A stretch of 9,472 bases of DNA from an uncultured bacterium (GTDB taxonomy: Bacteria; Desulfobacterota; Desulfobulbia; Desulfobulbales; Desulfobulbaceae). A program made the position numbers and the translations under genes. Below the pieces are notes generated by a model, which saw only the letters and a list, made by a program, of their open reading frames with translations, had not been told where the DNA came from and did not search any database. Below are positions 1 through 7,306 of this stretch, piece after piece (the stretch's first letter is position 1; each line of letters opens with the position of its first letter). The DNA lies in NCBI GenBank assembly GCA_903842475.1, contig CAIMMA010000068.1:1-9472 (forward strand), given 5' to 3'.

Positions 1-773
1 GGTACCACCTCCATGCGGGGATGAGCCACGCCGTTGGGCGGGCGGCAACCGACCACCGTCAGGGTGGCCGAAAGACCAAGCTTTTCCAGTTCTCTGAGCG
101 CGTCAAGAGCAATTCCCCCTCCTTTGCGCACCCAATCACGTCCCAGGAAGAGCAACCGACATTCGTTTCCGCGCCGCCACTCCAGCGCCTCGGCGCGAGT
201 CGGGGGATCATCAAGGTTAGCGCCGAGGGGATAGACGACAACCCGTTCCCGCTCCATGCCGTAATCTTGCACTGCTGAGTCGGCGGCCCAGGGAGAGGGG
301 TAGACAGCTCGGATCGATTTGCGCAGGGTCAGGCGTTCGAGTTCATGCCCGGCATGGCGGGATGAGGGCAGCAGGTCGCTGTAATTTTCGTAGTATCCTT
401 CCATCGCGGCAAAGGTCGCGTCAGAGAGGGTGACGATCGGAATGTCCGTCTCCAGAAAGGGAATGATGGATGAGGCCACCGGCGCAAAAATGATATCGAA
501 TTGCTTGCCGGTCAGCTGCTGCTGGAAGTGGCGGGCGTGGCGGCGAGCCAAGAAAAAGGAATGGTAAGAAGCATAGCGTTTGCCTGTGAGGATATGCACC
601 AGAGACGCCAACAGCTTGCCGGTTTTCTGCTCCAGGCGCTGATCAACCGGCCGCAGACACGTCACTTGTCCCGCGTGCTTCTCTAGAGCCCGAGCCATAG
701 ACCAGATGCCACCGGACCATGAGCGCCGGTCGTTGGCATCGTCCAGGGAGATGTAAGCGATACGGAGGCTCAT
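1..773 (-). CDS. Glycosyltransferase, GT4/GT1-like (3' end beyond window)
   Basis: I translated this frame from 773 down to 3: it is open for 257 residues with no stop and leaves the window before its end. Residues 1-10 form a beta strand (RIAYISL), followed by a WSGG turn (residues 19-22) and a helix (MARALEKH), the usual opening of the N-terminal Rossmann fold of GT-B glycosyltransferases. Residues 206-242 (LLFLGRDWVRKGG ... LTVVG) look like the start of the second, donor-binding domain, with the typical FLGR-x-x-x-KGG loop. The EX7E donor motif would lie beyond the edge. The role is inferred to be transfer of a nucleotide-activated sugar to the growing repeat unit on the cytoplasmic side. 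The start ATG overlaps the TGA of the preceding gene (ATGA, 770-773), and no strong ribosome-binding site is visible, so translation is probably coupled. Donor and acceptor are unknown. Confidence 0.88.
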   Translation of the reverse strand, partial: MSLRIAYISLDDANDRRSWSGGIWSMARALEKHAGQVTCLRPVDQRLEQKTGKLLASLVHILTGKRYASYHSFFLARRHARHFQQQLTGKQFDIIFAPVASSIIPFLETDIPIVTLSDATFAAMEGYYENYSDLLPSSRHAGHELERLTLRKSIRAVYPSPWAADSAVQDYGMERERVVVYPLGANLDDPPTRAEALEWRRGNECRLLFLGRDWVRKGGGIALDALRELEKLGLSATLTVVGCRPPNGVAHPRMEVV

Positions 774-1822
774 GGGGAGATCAACACATTCTCGAGCATT
801 TCTGTAGAGCGTTCCCAGGAAAAAGCGTCCGCCCGCAGCAAGGCGGCATTTCGCAGGCGCAATTCCAGGACCGGGTCATGCAGGATAGATGCAATTTTGG
901 CGGCCAGCGTCTCCGGATTTCCCTGTTCGACGATATACCCTTCTACCCCGTCGTTGATGATGTCACGAATACCGCCGTTGTCCACCGAGACAACCGTGCA
1001 GCCCATGGATATGGCCTCCAGGGCAGGAAGACAGAATCCCTCGGAACCGCTCGGGACCAGCCAGATCCTGGTGTTTAGGTAGGTTGCACGCACCTTTTCC
1101 GGTGAGGGCTTGTTAAGAAAGGTAACCGTGTCAAAGGGAAAGGTGGGATGCTGCACCATGTCGGGCCGCTGGGATCCGAACATGGTGATTTGCAATTCAG
1201 GAAAATCTTTTTTCAGGAGGGTGAAGGTTGCAAGGGCGGTTTCGGTCCGTTTGAAAGGCACCGGTGAATAGAGGCATCCCACATGAAATTTTCGCTTCAG
1301 GCCCTCACCAAGAAATTCAGACAGGTAAAAGTCCCGGCCATTGGGAATCAGCGGGATATCCGTTTCACCGGTTATGGATTCTACGGTCTCCTTCAGCCAT
1401 TGGGAGATGACGATTTTTCTGAACGGCATCCGGAAGGTGGCGTCTACATCTTCCCATTCATTGGCCCACATTTCTTCATAGCCCTGGATGAGATAAAATT
1501 TCTCCCCACAACGCTCGGGAAAAGAGACTGACCACTCAGCGGTCTGAAACGAGGTGGCGATAAGGCAATCACCGTCGGGTACATTTTTCTCGGTAATGGC
1601 AGGCACTTCCAGCAGACGGCCACGGAAATAGTCCAGATGATCCTTTTCGCGCAAAAGAGCACGTTTGGCTCCCCGCCTCAACCGCTCCTTGAGAGGCAGA
1701 TCACGTCGCGGATAGACCACCGTCACGCGATGACCTCGTCGGATCAGGGTGTTGCCATAACAGGCGACCACCCGCAGGCCACCGGCCAGATCCTTACAGG
1801 GTACGAGAAAAGTGATATCCAT
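770..1822 (-). CDS. GT4 family glycosyltransferase
   Basis: A 350-residue GT-B glycosyltransferase. The N-terminal domain opens with ITFLVPCKDLAGGLRVV (residues 3-19), a nucleotide-sugar enzyme start with the glycine loop. The C-terminal domain contains a donor-binding segment at residues 257-275, PSGSEGFCLPALEAISMG, in which E261 and E269 make the EX7E motif of retaining GT4 enzymes. It is followed by the usual GGIRDIINDGVEGYIV block, which positions the donor sugar. The frame stays open upstream to an ATG at 1882. I chose the ATG at 1822 because a strong GGAGGAG site lies 6 nt before it and because the hydrophobic first strand then begins at once; the extra 20 residues are polar and unlike the family. 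The gene overlaps the polymerase gene by 29 nt and the next glycosyltransferase by 4 nt. The likely job is adding one sugar of the exopolysaccharide repeat unit. The specificity cannot be read from the sequence. Confidence 0.93.
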   Translation of the reverse strand: MDITFLVPCKDLAGGLRVVACYGNTLIRRGHRVTVVYPRRDLPLKERLRRGAKRALLREKDHLDYFRGRLLEVPAITEKNVPDGDCLIATSFQTAEWSVSFPERCGEKFYLIQGYEEMWANEWEDVDATFRMPFRKIVISQWLKETVESITGETDIPLIPNGRDFYLSEFLGEGLKRKFHVGCLYSPVPFKRTETALATFTLLKKDFPELQITMFGSQRPDMVQHPTFPFDTVTFLNKPSPEKVRATYLNTRIWLVPSGSEGFCLPALEAISMGCTVVSVDNGGIRDIINDGVEGYIVEQGNPETLAAKIASILHDPVLELRLRNAALLRADAFSWERSTEMLENVLISP

Positions 1823-3152
1823 GGTCGTCTCCTCCGATTGTGCGCGTAAGGGCGGATTGCGGCGTGGCATCGAACGTGCCAAGTTGCACCAGGCCTTCCG
1901 AGAATCCCATCAGCATATAGAAAAATTGGACGGTCTGGGTGCCGGCATAGACGGTGAACTGGGTAAAAGCGGCTGATAGGACTCCGGCGATGAGGCACCA
2001 TGCCAGGCGCGCTTCTTGGGAAGTTGGATCCCTGGTGAACACGAAAAACGTCAGCCTGACCAGCACCCAGACTATACAGGCCACATAGGCATAAAGTGCT
2101 GTGTAGCCGGATGCCGTGGCGATTACGAGGTATTCGTTATCGATTGAATCCAGCCCCTTGATCACCGGAACCCCAAAGCGACCCCAGCCAAAGAGCGGTT
2201 TCTCGGCAATAACCTCATCGAAATTGTCGAGCAGTTCCTTGCGGTAGGCGGCGTTGCGCTGATCTTCAGTTTCGGCGGTGGCACGTGTCACGTTGACATA
2301 GGCAATGAGTTTGGGAACGACCAGCATAGAGGTTAACGTGAGAAAACAGGCCAGGAAAATGGTAGGAATACCCTTGTTCTTGCTCCATCCGTACCAGATG
2401 ATGACGAAGCCTATGAAAATGCCGGCGATAGGGGCCCTGGATATGGAGGTGATGCCCCCGAGGATGCAGAGAGCCACAACCCAGAGGCCGTGTTTTTTGA
2501 GTTTGAAATAGTCATTTTTCCAAAGCCAGATCGCAAGTGGTACGAACATGGTAAAAAAATAGCCGGCACAGATCGGATGCCCGAACGGCCCTGCCGCCCG
2601 TTTGAGGCCTCCGCGCCGCATGCCGCCACCCCAGGGCACGGATTGGGGCCAGATCTTGCGGAGCAGATCATCGAACACGTTGAACCAGAAACGGAATTCG
2701 ATGGCCTGGGAAATCGCCACAATCGCCCCGCAGATGACAATGGTCTTGAACATCCTGATGCGGCTGGCCGGCTCCATGAACCATGCTCGGGCCATGACAA
2801 AGGGGAGCAGCCTGATGGTCAGGTCATTATAGAAGACTTTTTGTGCCTCCTTGTAGGTGGTGTTGTGCCATTCGCCGGCGAAGACCAGGGATAGGTGCAG
2901 CAGAATGAGGACGTCGAGAGGCGAAAAGCGGTATCCCTCGCCATGCTTGCTGAAAATCCAGACAAAGGCGATTGGCAGCAGCACCGCACTCCAGAAACTG
3001 ATCTCCGGTATGCCGGGGATCAGCTTGGTCTGATAATAGACCGGCATCATCGTGAGCACCGGCAGGAAGAAGGTGAGGAAAAGCTCTTTTGGTTCTTTTT
3101 TGAGCAGGAGGACGATAGAGGCCAGCATGAAGAGAAGGATGATTTTGTCCAT
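1794..3152 (-). CDS. O-antigen ligase / Wzy-type polysaccharide polymerase
   Basis: A 452-residue integral membrane protein with many hydrophobic segments (for example residues 3-17, 24-40, 53-67, 79-93, 136-149, 194-211, 223-234, 241-255, 262-279, 345-372 and 386-414). In the second half it carries landmarks of the Wzy_C / O-antigen ligase family: SISRAP at residues 236-241 (usual form SRG/SRA at the start of a membrane helix), PLFGWG at 319-324 and DNEYLVIATASGY at 338-350 (usual form HN-x-YL ... E-x-G). Members join lipid-linked repeat units into long chains or ligate them at the periplasmic face. Because it lies beside Wza-like and Wzz-like genes, polymerase is the likelier role. The start ATG at 3152 is 7 nt after the stop of the Wzz-like gene, preceded by GAAGAGGG with very short spacing. 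The 3' end overlaps the following glycosyltransferase. A ligase role cannot be excluded. Confidence 0.85.
   Translation of the reverse strand: MDKIILLFMLASIVLLLKKEPKELFLTFFLPVLTMMPVYYQTKLIPGIPEISFWSAVLLPIAFVWIFSKHGEGYRFSPLDVLILLHLSLVFAGEWHNTTYKEAQKVFYNDLTIRLLPFVMARAWFMEPASRIRMFKTIVICGAIVAISQAIEFRFWFNVFDDLLRKIWPQSVPWGGGMRRGGLKRAAGPFGHPICAGYFFTMFVPLAIWLWKNDYFKLKKHGLWVVALCILGGITSISRAPIAGIFIGFVIIWYGWSKNKGIPTIFLACFLTLTSMLVVPKLIAYVNVTRATAETEDQRNAAYRKELLDNFDEVIAEKPLFGWGRFGVPVIKGLDSIDNEYLVIATASGYTALYAYVACIVWVLVRLTFFVFTRDPTSQEARLAWCLIAGVLSAAFTQFTVYAGTQTVQFFYMLMGFSEGLVQLGTFDATPQSALTRTIGGDDHGYHFSRTL
1829..1835 (-). promoter_or_regulatory. Strong ribosome-binding site of the GT4 gene
   Basis: The minus strand reads GGAGGAG, then six bases, then ATG at 1822. 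It sits inside the 3' end of the polymerase gene and decides between the 1822 start and the longer frame beginning at 1882. Confidence 0.75.
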
Positions 3153-3159
3153 ACCCTCT

Positions 3160-5421
3160 TCAGTCTTTATTAAACAAGCGCTGCATCATTGCACGTCCTG
3201 TGGCAAAGTAGGGCTTCAAGAATACCTTCATGTCAAGCGTGCCAAGCAGTTGTCGTTTCTTCTCCCGGCCCAGGGTGTAATAGGCCTGCAAATTCTTGCG
3301 CAGATAACCGCCCCGGACAAAACCGACCCGGTTCAAGATCACCGAGATAACCTTAATATTCAGATTGTCCAGCATGCTGACGGAACGCATCAGTTGCCCC
3401 CAGAGGGAATGACGGGCCAAAGCGACCAGAACCGTTACATCGGCAAGACTCACAACGGCTTGCGTATCTGCCGAAAGGAGAAGCGGCGGCAGGTCAAGCA
3501 CTATCATGTCAAAGGACTGGCGCATTTCTTTCAGCAGAGCTTGCAGATCTTCCCGTGAATTGACAAGTCGCTCCTGCTGGTCGGCGGGGCAAGGATAGAA
3601 GACAAAGGGAAATCTCTCGTCACTACCGTCCAAAAAGCCTTGTGGCAGATTGGAACCGTCGTCCGTCATCAGGTCGCTTTTCAGCGGTTCGCGGCTGCCG
3701 GCGGGATTGCGGGTGTTTAGGTCAATGTACAAGCGACGCTCTTTGGGGACGGAACTCATGGCCAGGAGGTTCATCGCCAGCATGGTCACTCCGCAGCCGT
3801 CGCCAAGGCCGGTGAACGCATAGACCTTTGAGCCGTGCCCTAACCGTTCTCGGTCAATTTTTACTATTATTTCAAAAAGTTGCTGTGCCATGAACGAACG
3901 ACGATGGCGAAGGTGCAGGGTGTAGAGGTCCTCACTCGAAATCTGTTCTTCGTCAGCCCTGAGCAGAAAACCGGTCAGCGGGAAGCCGAGCATCTTGTCT
4001 ACATCAGCCGGTCGCTTGATCCGGTTATCTGATATCTCGCGGGCCAGAGCAACGCCAACACCTACCAATAACGAGAGTATGAAGCAGACTGGAACCAACT
4101 TCTTGCGGGGGTCCACGTTGGGTGTTTCCGGTTTGAGAGCCCAGGCGGTGACGGTGATGCGACCGGGAGATGCAAATTCCATCTGGATCTGATCGATGCG
4201 TTCGTTAATTCGGGTAAGGGTTTCCATCAGCCGTTGGATCTCCTGCCGCTTGGTCTGGGCGTGCAGGACCGCGGAATTATACTCCAACAGTTCCTTTTGA
4301 GCCCGTTCCATTTCCTTGAGCAACATTCGTTCTGCACCCTGTGCGGTCTTGAAATCTGTGCGTGCATTCTCGATGGCTAAGCTGTTTTCATCGTTGAGTT
4401 TACCGCGGATGGTCTGGCCCTGATTTTTACTGAGCCATTGACGCAGACGCTCCACCTGGGCCTCCATCTCCGACTTTCGGCGTTTGAGGAGAATGTGCTG
4501 GGGGTTATCCGGGGCAAGCCCTACCAACTGCTCCTTCACTTCCTGTACCCTGCTGCTTATCTGAATGATCAGTGCAGAAAGCCCCTGGCCACTGTCAATC
4601 CAGTCAGCGACCAGGCCGGAAAGGGGTAGATCCTTCAGGGAAAGCGATTTCGCTGCCAGCGCCTTCATTCGGCTTTCAGCGAGGATGCGATCTGCCACCA
4701 ACTTGTTGTAGGTTTTTTTCAGGTCGCTGAGGGACTCGAAATAGATGTAAAGATTTTTCTCCTCAGTAATAGCGGTTCCATATTTTATGGAAATTTCTTC
4801 CAGGTTGCGATAACCCTCATCCAGTTCTTGCTGGACTTTCTTGAATTCCTTTTTCAGAACCTCCAGTTTGTAGCTGTCCTGGCTGTGGGTATTGTTGTCA
4901 ATGGAGTTGATGTACCCCTTGATGACGCTGTTTAATATTTCCGCCAGACCATTATTGCTGGGCGACTCCATGGTCAGAGATATTAGTTGGGTATCACGGA
5001 TCTGGATGACTTTAAGGCGTGTTACCAGTCGGCTTACGGCCGACTGCATGGTTTCGTTCGGCAAGCACCATGTGAATCCTTGGGCTTCGTAATCCTTGAT
5101 GGCCCACTCCAGTACAGGATAACTGGTAACCACCTTAACCTGGGTACGCATCCAATCCTCAAAGGAGTGAATATAGTTGGTATCCTCAACCCTATAGAGG
5201 ATTTTGGGCATGTAGGGGTTGATATTCAGTAGCCCTTCGGCGCTGAACTTGGGTTTTTTTTTCAGATAAACATATGGTACGGAGATCAGAACACAGATCA
5301 GCATGATTGTCGCCACGATGTGCAGATACTCGATGACGGCTCCTATTGGATTAAACGGTTTACTGAACGATCTGCGCGGCTTGCCGGTTCGCTGTTCGCT
5401 CGTGGTGTCTGGTTGCGCCAT
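3160..5421 (-). CDS. Wzz/BY-kinase-like chain-length protein with degenerate ATP site
   Basis: A 753-residue inner-membrane protein with the layout of Wzc-type polysaccharide co-polymerases. It has a short cytoplasmic N-terminus, a first membrane helix at residues 31-53, a large periplasmic part with coiled coil at about 185-245 and 285-415, a ProArg-rich approach (PETPNVDPRKK, 431-441), a second membrane helix at about 442-460, and a cytoplasmic MinD/CpsD-like domain at about 515-735. In that domain the Walker A region (T537-T546, TGLGDGCGVT) has valine V545 where the family has the invariant lysine. The A' motif reads LYIDLNTRNP, with D567 kept and the second Asp changed to N569. The Walker B-like segment FDMIVLDLPP keeps D643. 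The C-terminal tail has only scattered tyrosines (Y706, Y714, Y715) rather than a tyrosine cluster. The chain-length/assembly role is well supported, but active tyrosine kinase activity looks unlikely. The start is 6 nt after the Wza-like stop with a weak ribosome-binding site. Confidence 0.9.
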   Translation of the reverse strand: MAQPDTTSEQRTGKPRRSFSKPFNPIGAVIEYLHIVATIMLICVLISVPYVYLKKKPKFSAEGLLNINPYMPKILYRVEDTNYIHSFEDWMRTQVKVVTSYPVLEWAIKDYEAQGFTWCLPNETMQSAVSRLVTRLKVIQIRDTQLISLTMESPSNNGLAEILNSVIKGYINSIDNNTHSQDSYKLEVLKKEFKKVQQELDEGYRNLEEISIKYGTAITEEKNLYIYFESLSDLKKTYNKLVADRILAESRMKALAAKSLSLKDLPLSGLVADWIDSGQGLSALIIQISSRVQEVKEQLVGLAPDNPQHILLKRRKSEMEAQVERLRQWLSKNQGQTIRGKLNDENSLAIENARTDFKTAQGAERMLLKEMERAQKELLEYNSAVLHAQTKRQEIQRLMETLTRINERIDQIQMEFASPGRITVTAWALKPETPNVDPRKKLVPVCFILSLLVGVGVALAREISDNRIKRPADVDKMLGFPLTGFLLRADEEQISSEDLYTLHLRHRRSFMAQQLFEIIVKIDRERLGHGSKVYAFTGLGDGCGVTMLAMNLLAMSSVPKERRLYIDLNTRNPAGSREPLKSDLMTDDGSNLPQGFLDGSDERFPFVFYPCPADQQERLVNSREDLQALLKEMRQSFDMIVLDLPPLLLSADTQAVVSLADVTVLVALARHSLWGQLMRSVSMLDNLNIKVISVILNRVGFVRGGYLRKNLQAYYTLGREKKRQLLGTLDMKVFLKPYFATGRAMMQRLFNKD
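5254..5262 (-). repeat. A9 homopolymer inside the Wzz-like gene
   Basis: Nine consecutive A on the coding strand encode K54-K56 just after the first membrane helix of the Wzz-like protein. Runs of this length are known places for polymerase slippage. Nothing else here proves that it happens. Confidence 0.9.
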
Positions 5422-5427
5422 GGGACC

Positions 5428-6429
5428 CTATTTTTTGGTCGCGGTAGTGCCGAAAAAGATCAATGTTGTGAAGGGGTTGATCATCCGCAGGTAGTAATTA
5501 AAGGTTGCAATGCCGCGTCGGGGAACAAAAACAATGTCATTTTTTGCCAGAACAACATTCCCGGCGAAATCTGAGGAATCCACTATGCGATCCAGATTTA
5601 TCTTGAGCGGCGCTGTTTCTTTGCCATGGTCGCGCACCAGCAGGATTTCATTGGTGACCGCTGTCTCGTTAGGACCGCCTGCCAGCATGAGCGCGTTGAG
5701 AAGTGTCATCGAAGTGCGGATCTCATAGGCTCCCGGCTTGGCGACTTCACCCATGACATAGACATTGTTGTCCTCATTTTCAGGGATGTAGACGATGTCA
5801 TTATTAGCCAAATCCAGGTTGCGGCCGCTTGCCCCCCCCCTGAGCAGTTCATCGATTGAAACCCTCAGGATCTGGTCCTTGCCCCGTATGATGTCGCAAC
5901 GGGACATGCGGCGCTCCTGGGCCCCGGCGGGGAAGGCACCGGAGCGGGCCAATGCCTCCAATAGGTTCGGTCGAGATTTGAACTTGACGACACCAGGCGT
6001 TGTCACCTTGCCGAGTACCAACACCTGGTTATTCTCAAACGACTTGATTCTGAGGGTCATGGCCGGTGGGTTGTAATATCTCGTCATGGCTCCTTTTAAT
6101 CGTTTTTCCGCCTCAGCCCGGGTGAGCCCCGCTACCTGAAGGCCACCGTCTGGGTAAACGGTCATCTGCCCCTCTGGGCTGATAATCTGCTCGCCGGCTA
6201 TCTCCGGATGAACAGGTGCCACAATTTCCACGACATCCCCGGGACCCAACAGATACTCCTTGTTGAGACCGGACTCAAATGCGTGAAGTAATTCGGGGGA
6301 GGCTGGTTCGACGAACTTCAGGTTGTGTTCGGCAATATATTCGGGAGGCAAAGTCAGGGAGGTGCCGCCGCAGCCAGCAAGCAGCAAAATTAACATGGCA
6401 ATTCCGACTTGTCGGAGCAGGGTAGCCAT
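5428..6429 (-). CDS. Wza-like polysaccharide export lipoprotein (Poly_export + SLBB)
   Basis: A 333-residue outer-membrane export protein. Residues 1-20 are a lipoprotein signal: M-A-T-L-L-R, a hydrophobic stretch, and the lipobox LAGC with C20 followed by Gly, with no Asp to hold it in the inner membrane. A Poly_export domain spans about residues 59-132 (YLLGPGDVVEIV ... PPAMTLRIKSF). Two SLBB domains follow at about 134-180 (QVLVLGKVTTPGVV) and 222-270 (NVYVMGEVAKPGAYEI). A C-terminal segment at about 310-330 (NYYLRMINPFTTLIFFG) resembles the Wza helix that lines the outer-membrane pore. The frame is open upstream to 6501, but the 6429 ATG gives a proper signal peptide, has a GGAAGGGA site 7 nt upstream, and lies 1 nt after the kinase stop. 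It should form the exit channel together with the Wzz-like protein encoded next. A G9 tract interrupts codons 197-200. Confidence 0.94.
   Translation of the reverse strand: MATLLRQVGIAMLILLLAGCGGTSLTLPPEYIAEHNLKFVEPASPELLHAFESGLNKEYLLGPGDVVEIVAPVHPEIAGEQIISPEGQMTVYPDGGLQVAGLTRAEAEKRLKGAMTRYYNPPAMTLRIKSFENNQVLVLGKVTTPGVVKFKSRPNLLEALARSGAFPAGAQERRMSRCDIIRGKDQILRVSIDELLRGGASGRNLDLANNDIVYIPENEDNNVYVMGEVAKPGAYEIRTSMTLLNALMLAGGPNETAVTNEILLVRDHGKETAPLKINLDRIVDSSDFAGNVVLAKNDIVFVPRRGIATFNYYLRMINPFTTLIFFGTTATKK
5832..5840 (-). repeat. G9 homopolymer inside the Wza-like gene
   Basis: Nine consecutive G on the coding strand (C on the given strand) span codons 197-200, encoding Arg-Gly-Gly-Ala, between the two SLBB domains. 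Nine is the in-frame length. With ten G the frame meets a TAA within about a dozen codons, and with eight G it ends at a TGA further on; both changes remove the second SLBB domain and the pore helix. Confidence 0.9.
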
Positions 6430-6430
6430 T

Positions 6431-6841
6431 TCACCGTCCCTTCCAGGTTTTGGTGAGAATAAGGGTATTGCCGGTGGTGGATTTTTGGTAGCGAACATCA
6501 TCCATGATTGATTTCATGATGTATAGTCCGTAGCCCCCCTCGGGCATTTGGTCAAATTCGGGAAGGGCGACGGCTTCGAGATCAAAGCCGCTGCCATGAT
6601 CGGTCACTGTAATGGTTATCCCGTTGGCATCAAGGCTGTAGCCGAGGGATACTGGCATGTCGACCATCGCCCCGTGACGGATGGCATTGGTGAGTGCCTC
6701 ACTGGAGACCAGTGCCAGGTCGTGGATAAGGTGCTCACGGTCCGGCAGATTGGGTATTTCCAGTAGAACCGCAGCGGTGAATGGTGCAGCGATTCGTAAC
6801 GATTCCAGCTTGGCCGGCAATTCAATTGAATAGCATTTCAT
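6431..6841 (-). CDS. RsbW-like anti-sigma-type serine kinase (GHKL ATPase)
   Basis: A 136-residue single-domain HATPase_c_2 protein, the usual length for RsbW/SpoIIAB-like kinases. The N box is SSEALTNAIRHG (residues 47-57, with E48 and N52 as the expected catalytic and Mg-binding residues). The G1 box is VTDHGSGFD (79-87, D81 contacting adenine) and the G2 region is EGGYGLYIMKSIMD (101-114). Family members phosphorylate a STAS partner on serine and bind either that partner or another target. The STAS gene is immediately upstream, so it is the obvious substrate. The start ATG at 6841 is the only sensible one, since an in-frame TGA lies three codons upstream; its ribosome-binding site is poor. 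The stop is 1 nt before the Wza-like start. No sigma factor is encoded in the window, so the final target of the switch is unknown. Confidence 0.92.
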   Translation of the reverse strand: MKCYSIELPAKLESLRIAAPFTAAVLLEIPNLPDREHLIHDLALVSSEALTNAIRHGAMVDMPVSLGYSLDANGITITVTDHGSGFDLEAVALPEFDQMPEGGYGLYIMKSIMDDVRYQKSTTGNTLILTKTWKGR

Positions 6842-6952
6842 GGCTAATCAGAATGAGAGCTCAATAATAGTATCAGCATCGCAGCGGTTGTGGTCGTTCT
6901 TGAAATGGAGGAAGACCAACAAAGATATTTATAGCCATGAACCAATATATGC
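6842..6952. other. 111-nt gap between STAS and kinase genes
   Basis: This is the only sizeable non-coding stretch in the window and it is AT-richer than its surroundings. On the minus strand it contains TATAAA (6933-6928) and TATTAT (6869-6864), each of which could be a -10 element, but neither has a good -35 partner at 16-18 nt. I see no convincing stem-loop with a T-run, so no terminator is called. It may hold a weak internal promoter or an mRNA leader for the kinase and export genes. This is only a suggestion. Confidence 0.3.
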
Positions 6953-7285
6953 CTAAAAGGCAACCAGAGAAGCGTCCAGTGATTCGAAAATGTCAAAAAT
7001 TCGATGCAGCCTTGTCAGCTCAAAGATCGTGTGCACCTCACGCGTTAAACCGGCAATTCTTATTTCACCCTGTTCCTTAGCAACGCCTTTCATGCTTCCC
7101 ACCAGTGCTCCCAGGCCGGAGCTGTCAATAAAATCGACTGCCGTCATATCGAGAACTATCTTGACCTGGGGGGTTTCAATAAGCTTAGCCATGCTATTCT
7201 TGAATTCTTTGGCCATCAGGGCGTCAAAACGCCCGGAAAGTGTGAGGATCGTAATGTTCCCTTCATGTCTCAGTGTTATTGCCAC
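6953..7285 (-). CDS. STAS-domain anti-sigma factor antagonist (RsbV/SpoIIAA-like)
   Basis: A 110-residue STAS protein, full length for the family. The signature VLDMTAVDFIDSSGLGALVGSMK spans residues 44-66. S55, in D-S-S-G-L, aligns with the serine phosphorylated in SpoIIAA (S58) and RsbV (S56). Family members are inactivated by phosphorylation by an RsbW-like kinase and reactivated by a PP2C phosphatase; both partners are encoded in this window. The start is a GTG at 7285, with AGGAGG (7296-7291) 5 nt upstream. An ATG two bases earlier is out of frame and stops after three codons. The gene begins 21 nt after the nucleotidyltransferase stop. It is predicted to be cytoplasmic. Its output target may be a sigma-binding protein or directly an enzyme of polysaccharide synthesis, which the sequence does not decide. 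Confidence 0.94.
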   Translation of the reverse strand: MAITLRHEGNITILTLSGRFDALMAKEFKNSMAKLIETPQVKIVLDMTAVDFIDSSGLGALVGSMKGVAKEQGEIRIAGLTREVHTIFELTRLHRIFDIFESLDASLVAF

Positions 7286-7290
7286 ATTTT

Positions 7291-7296
7291 CCTCCT
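7291..7296 (-). promoter_or_regulatory. Ribosome-binding site fixing the GTG start of the STAS gene
   Basis: AGGAGG on the minus strand with 5 nt spacing to the GTG at 7285. The overlapping ATG (ATGTG) opens only M-W-Q-stop, so the GTG must be the protein start. Confidence 0.75.
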
Positions 7297-7306
7297 GTAA
7301 TAATTC

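Noticed and set aside
770..1078. Plus-strand open frames opposite the glycosyltransferase and other genes.
   Set aside because: They are antisense to well-supported genes, have no recognisable domains and read as low-complexity or arbitrary protein.
2490..2894. A plus-strand frame of 134 residues opposite the polymerase gene.
   Set aside because: It is a shadow of the minus-strand membrane protein, with no family features and no ribosome-binding site that I could see.
6430..6501. A longer N-terminus (24 extra residues) for the Wza-like protein starting at 6501.
   Set aside because: It would place a polar, proline-rich stretch before the lipoprotein signal and overlap the kinase gene; the 6429 start has a ribosome-binding site and gives a normal signal peptide.
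6873..6938. A small minus-strand frame of 21 residues in the STAS-kinase gap, whose first residues resemble the start of an RNA-binding domain.
   Set aside because: It is far too short for that domain, has no ribosome-binding site, and the likeness ends after a few residues.
6842..6952. A sigma-54 or terminator signal in the gap.
   Set aside because: I found no TGGC-N8-TGC type pair at the right spacing and no stem-loop followed by a T-run.
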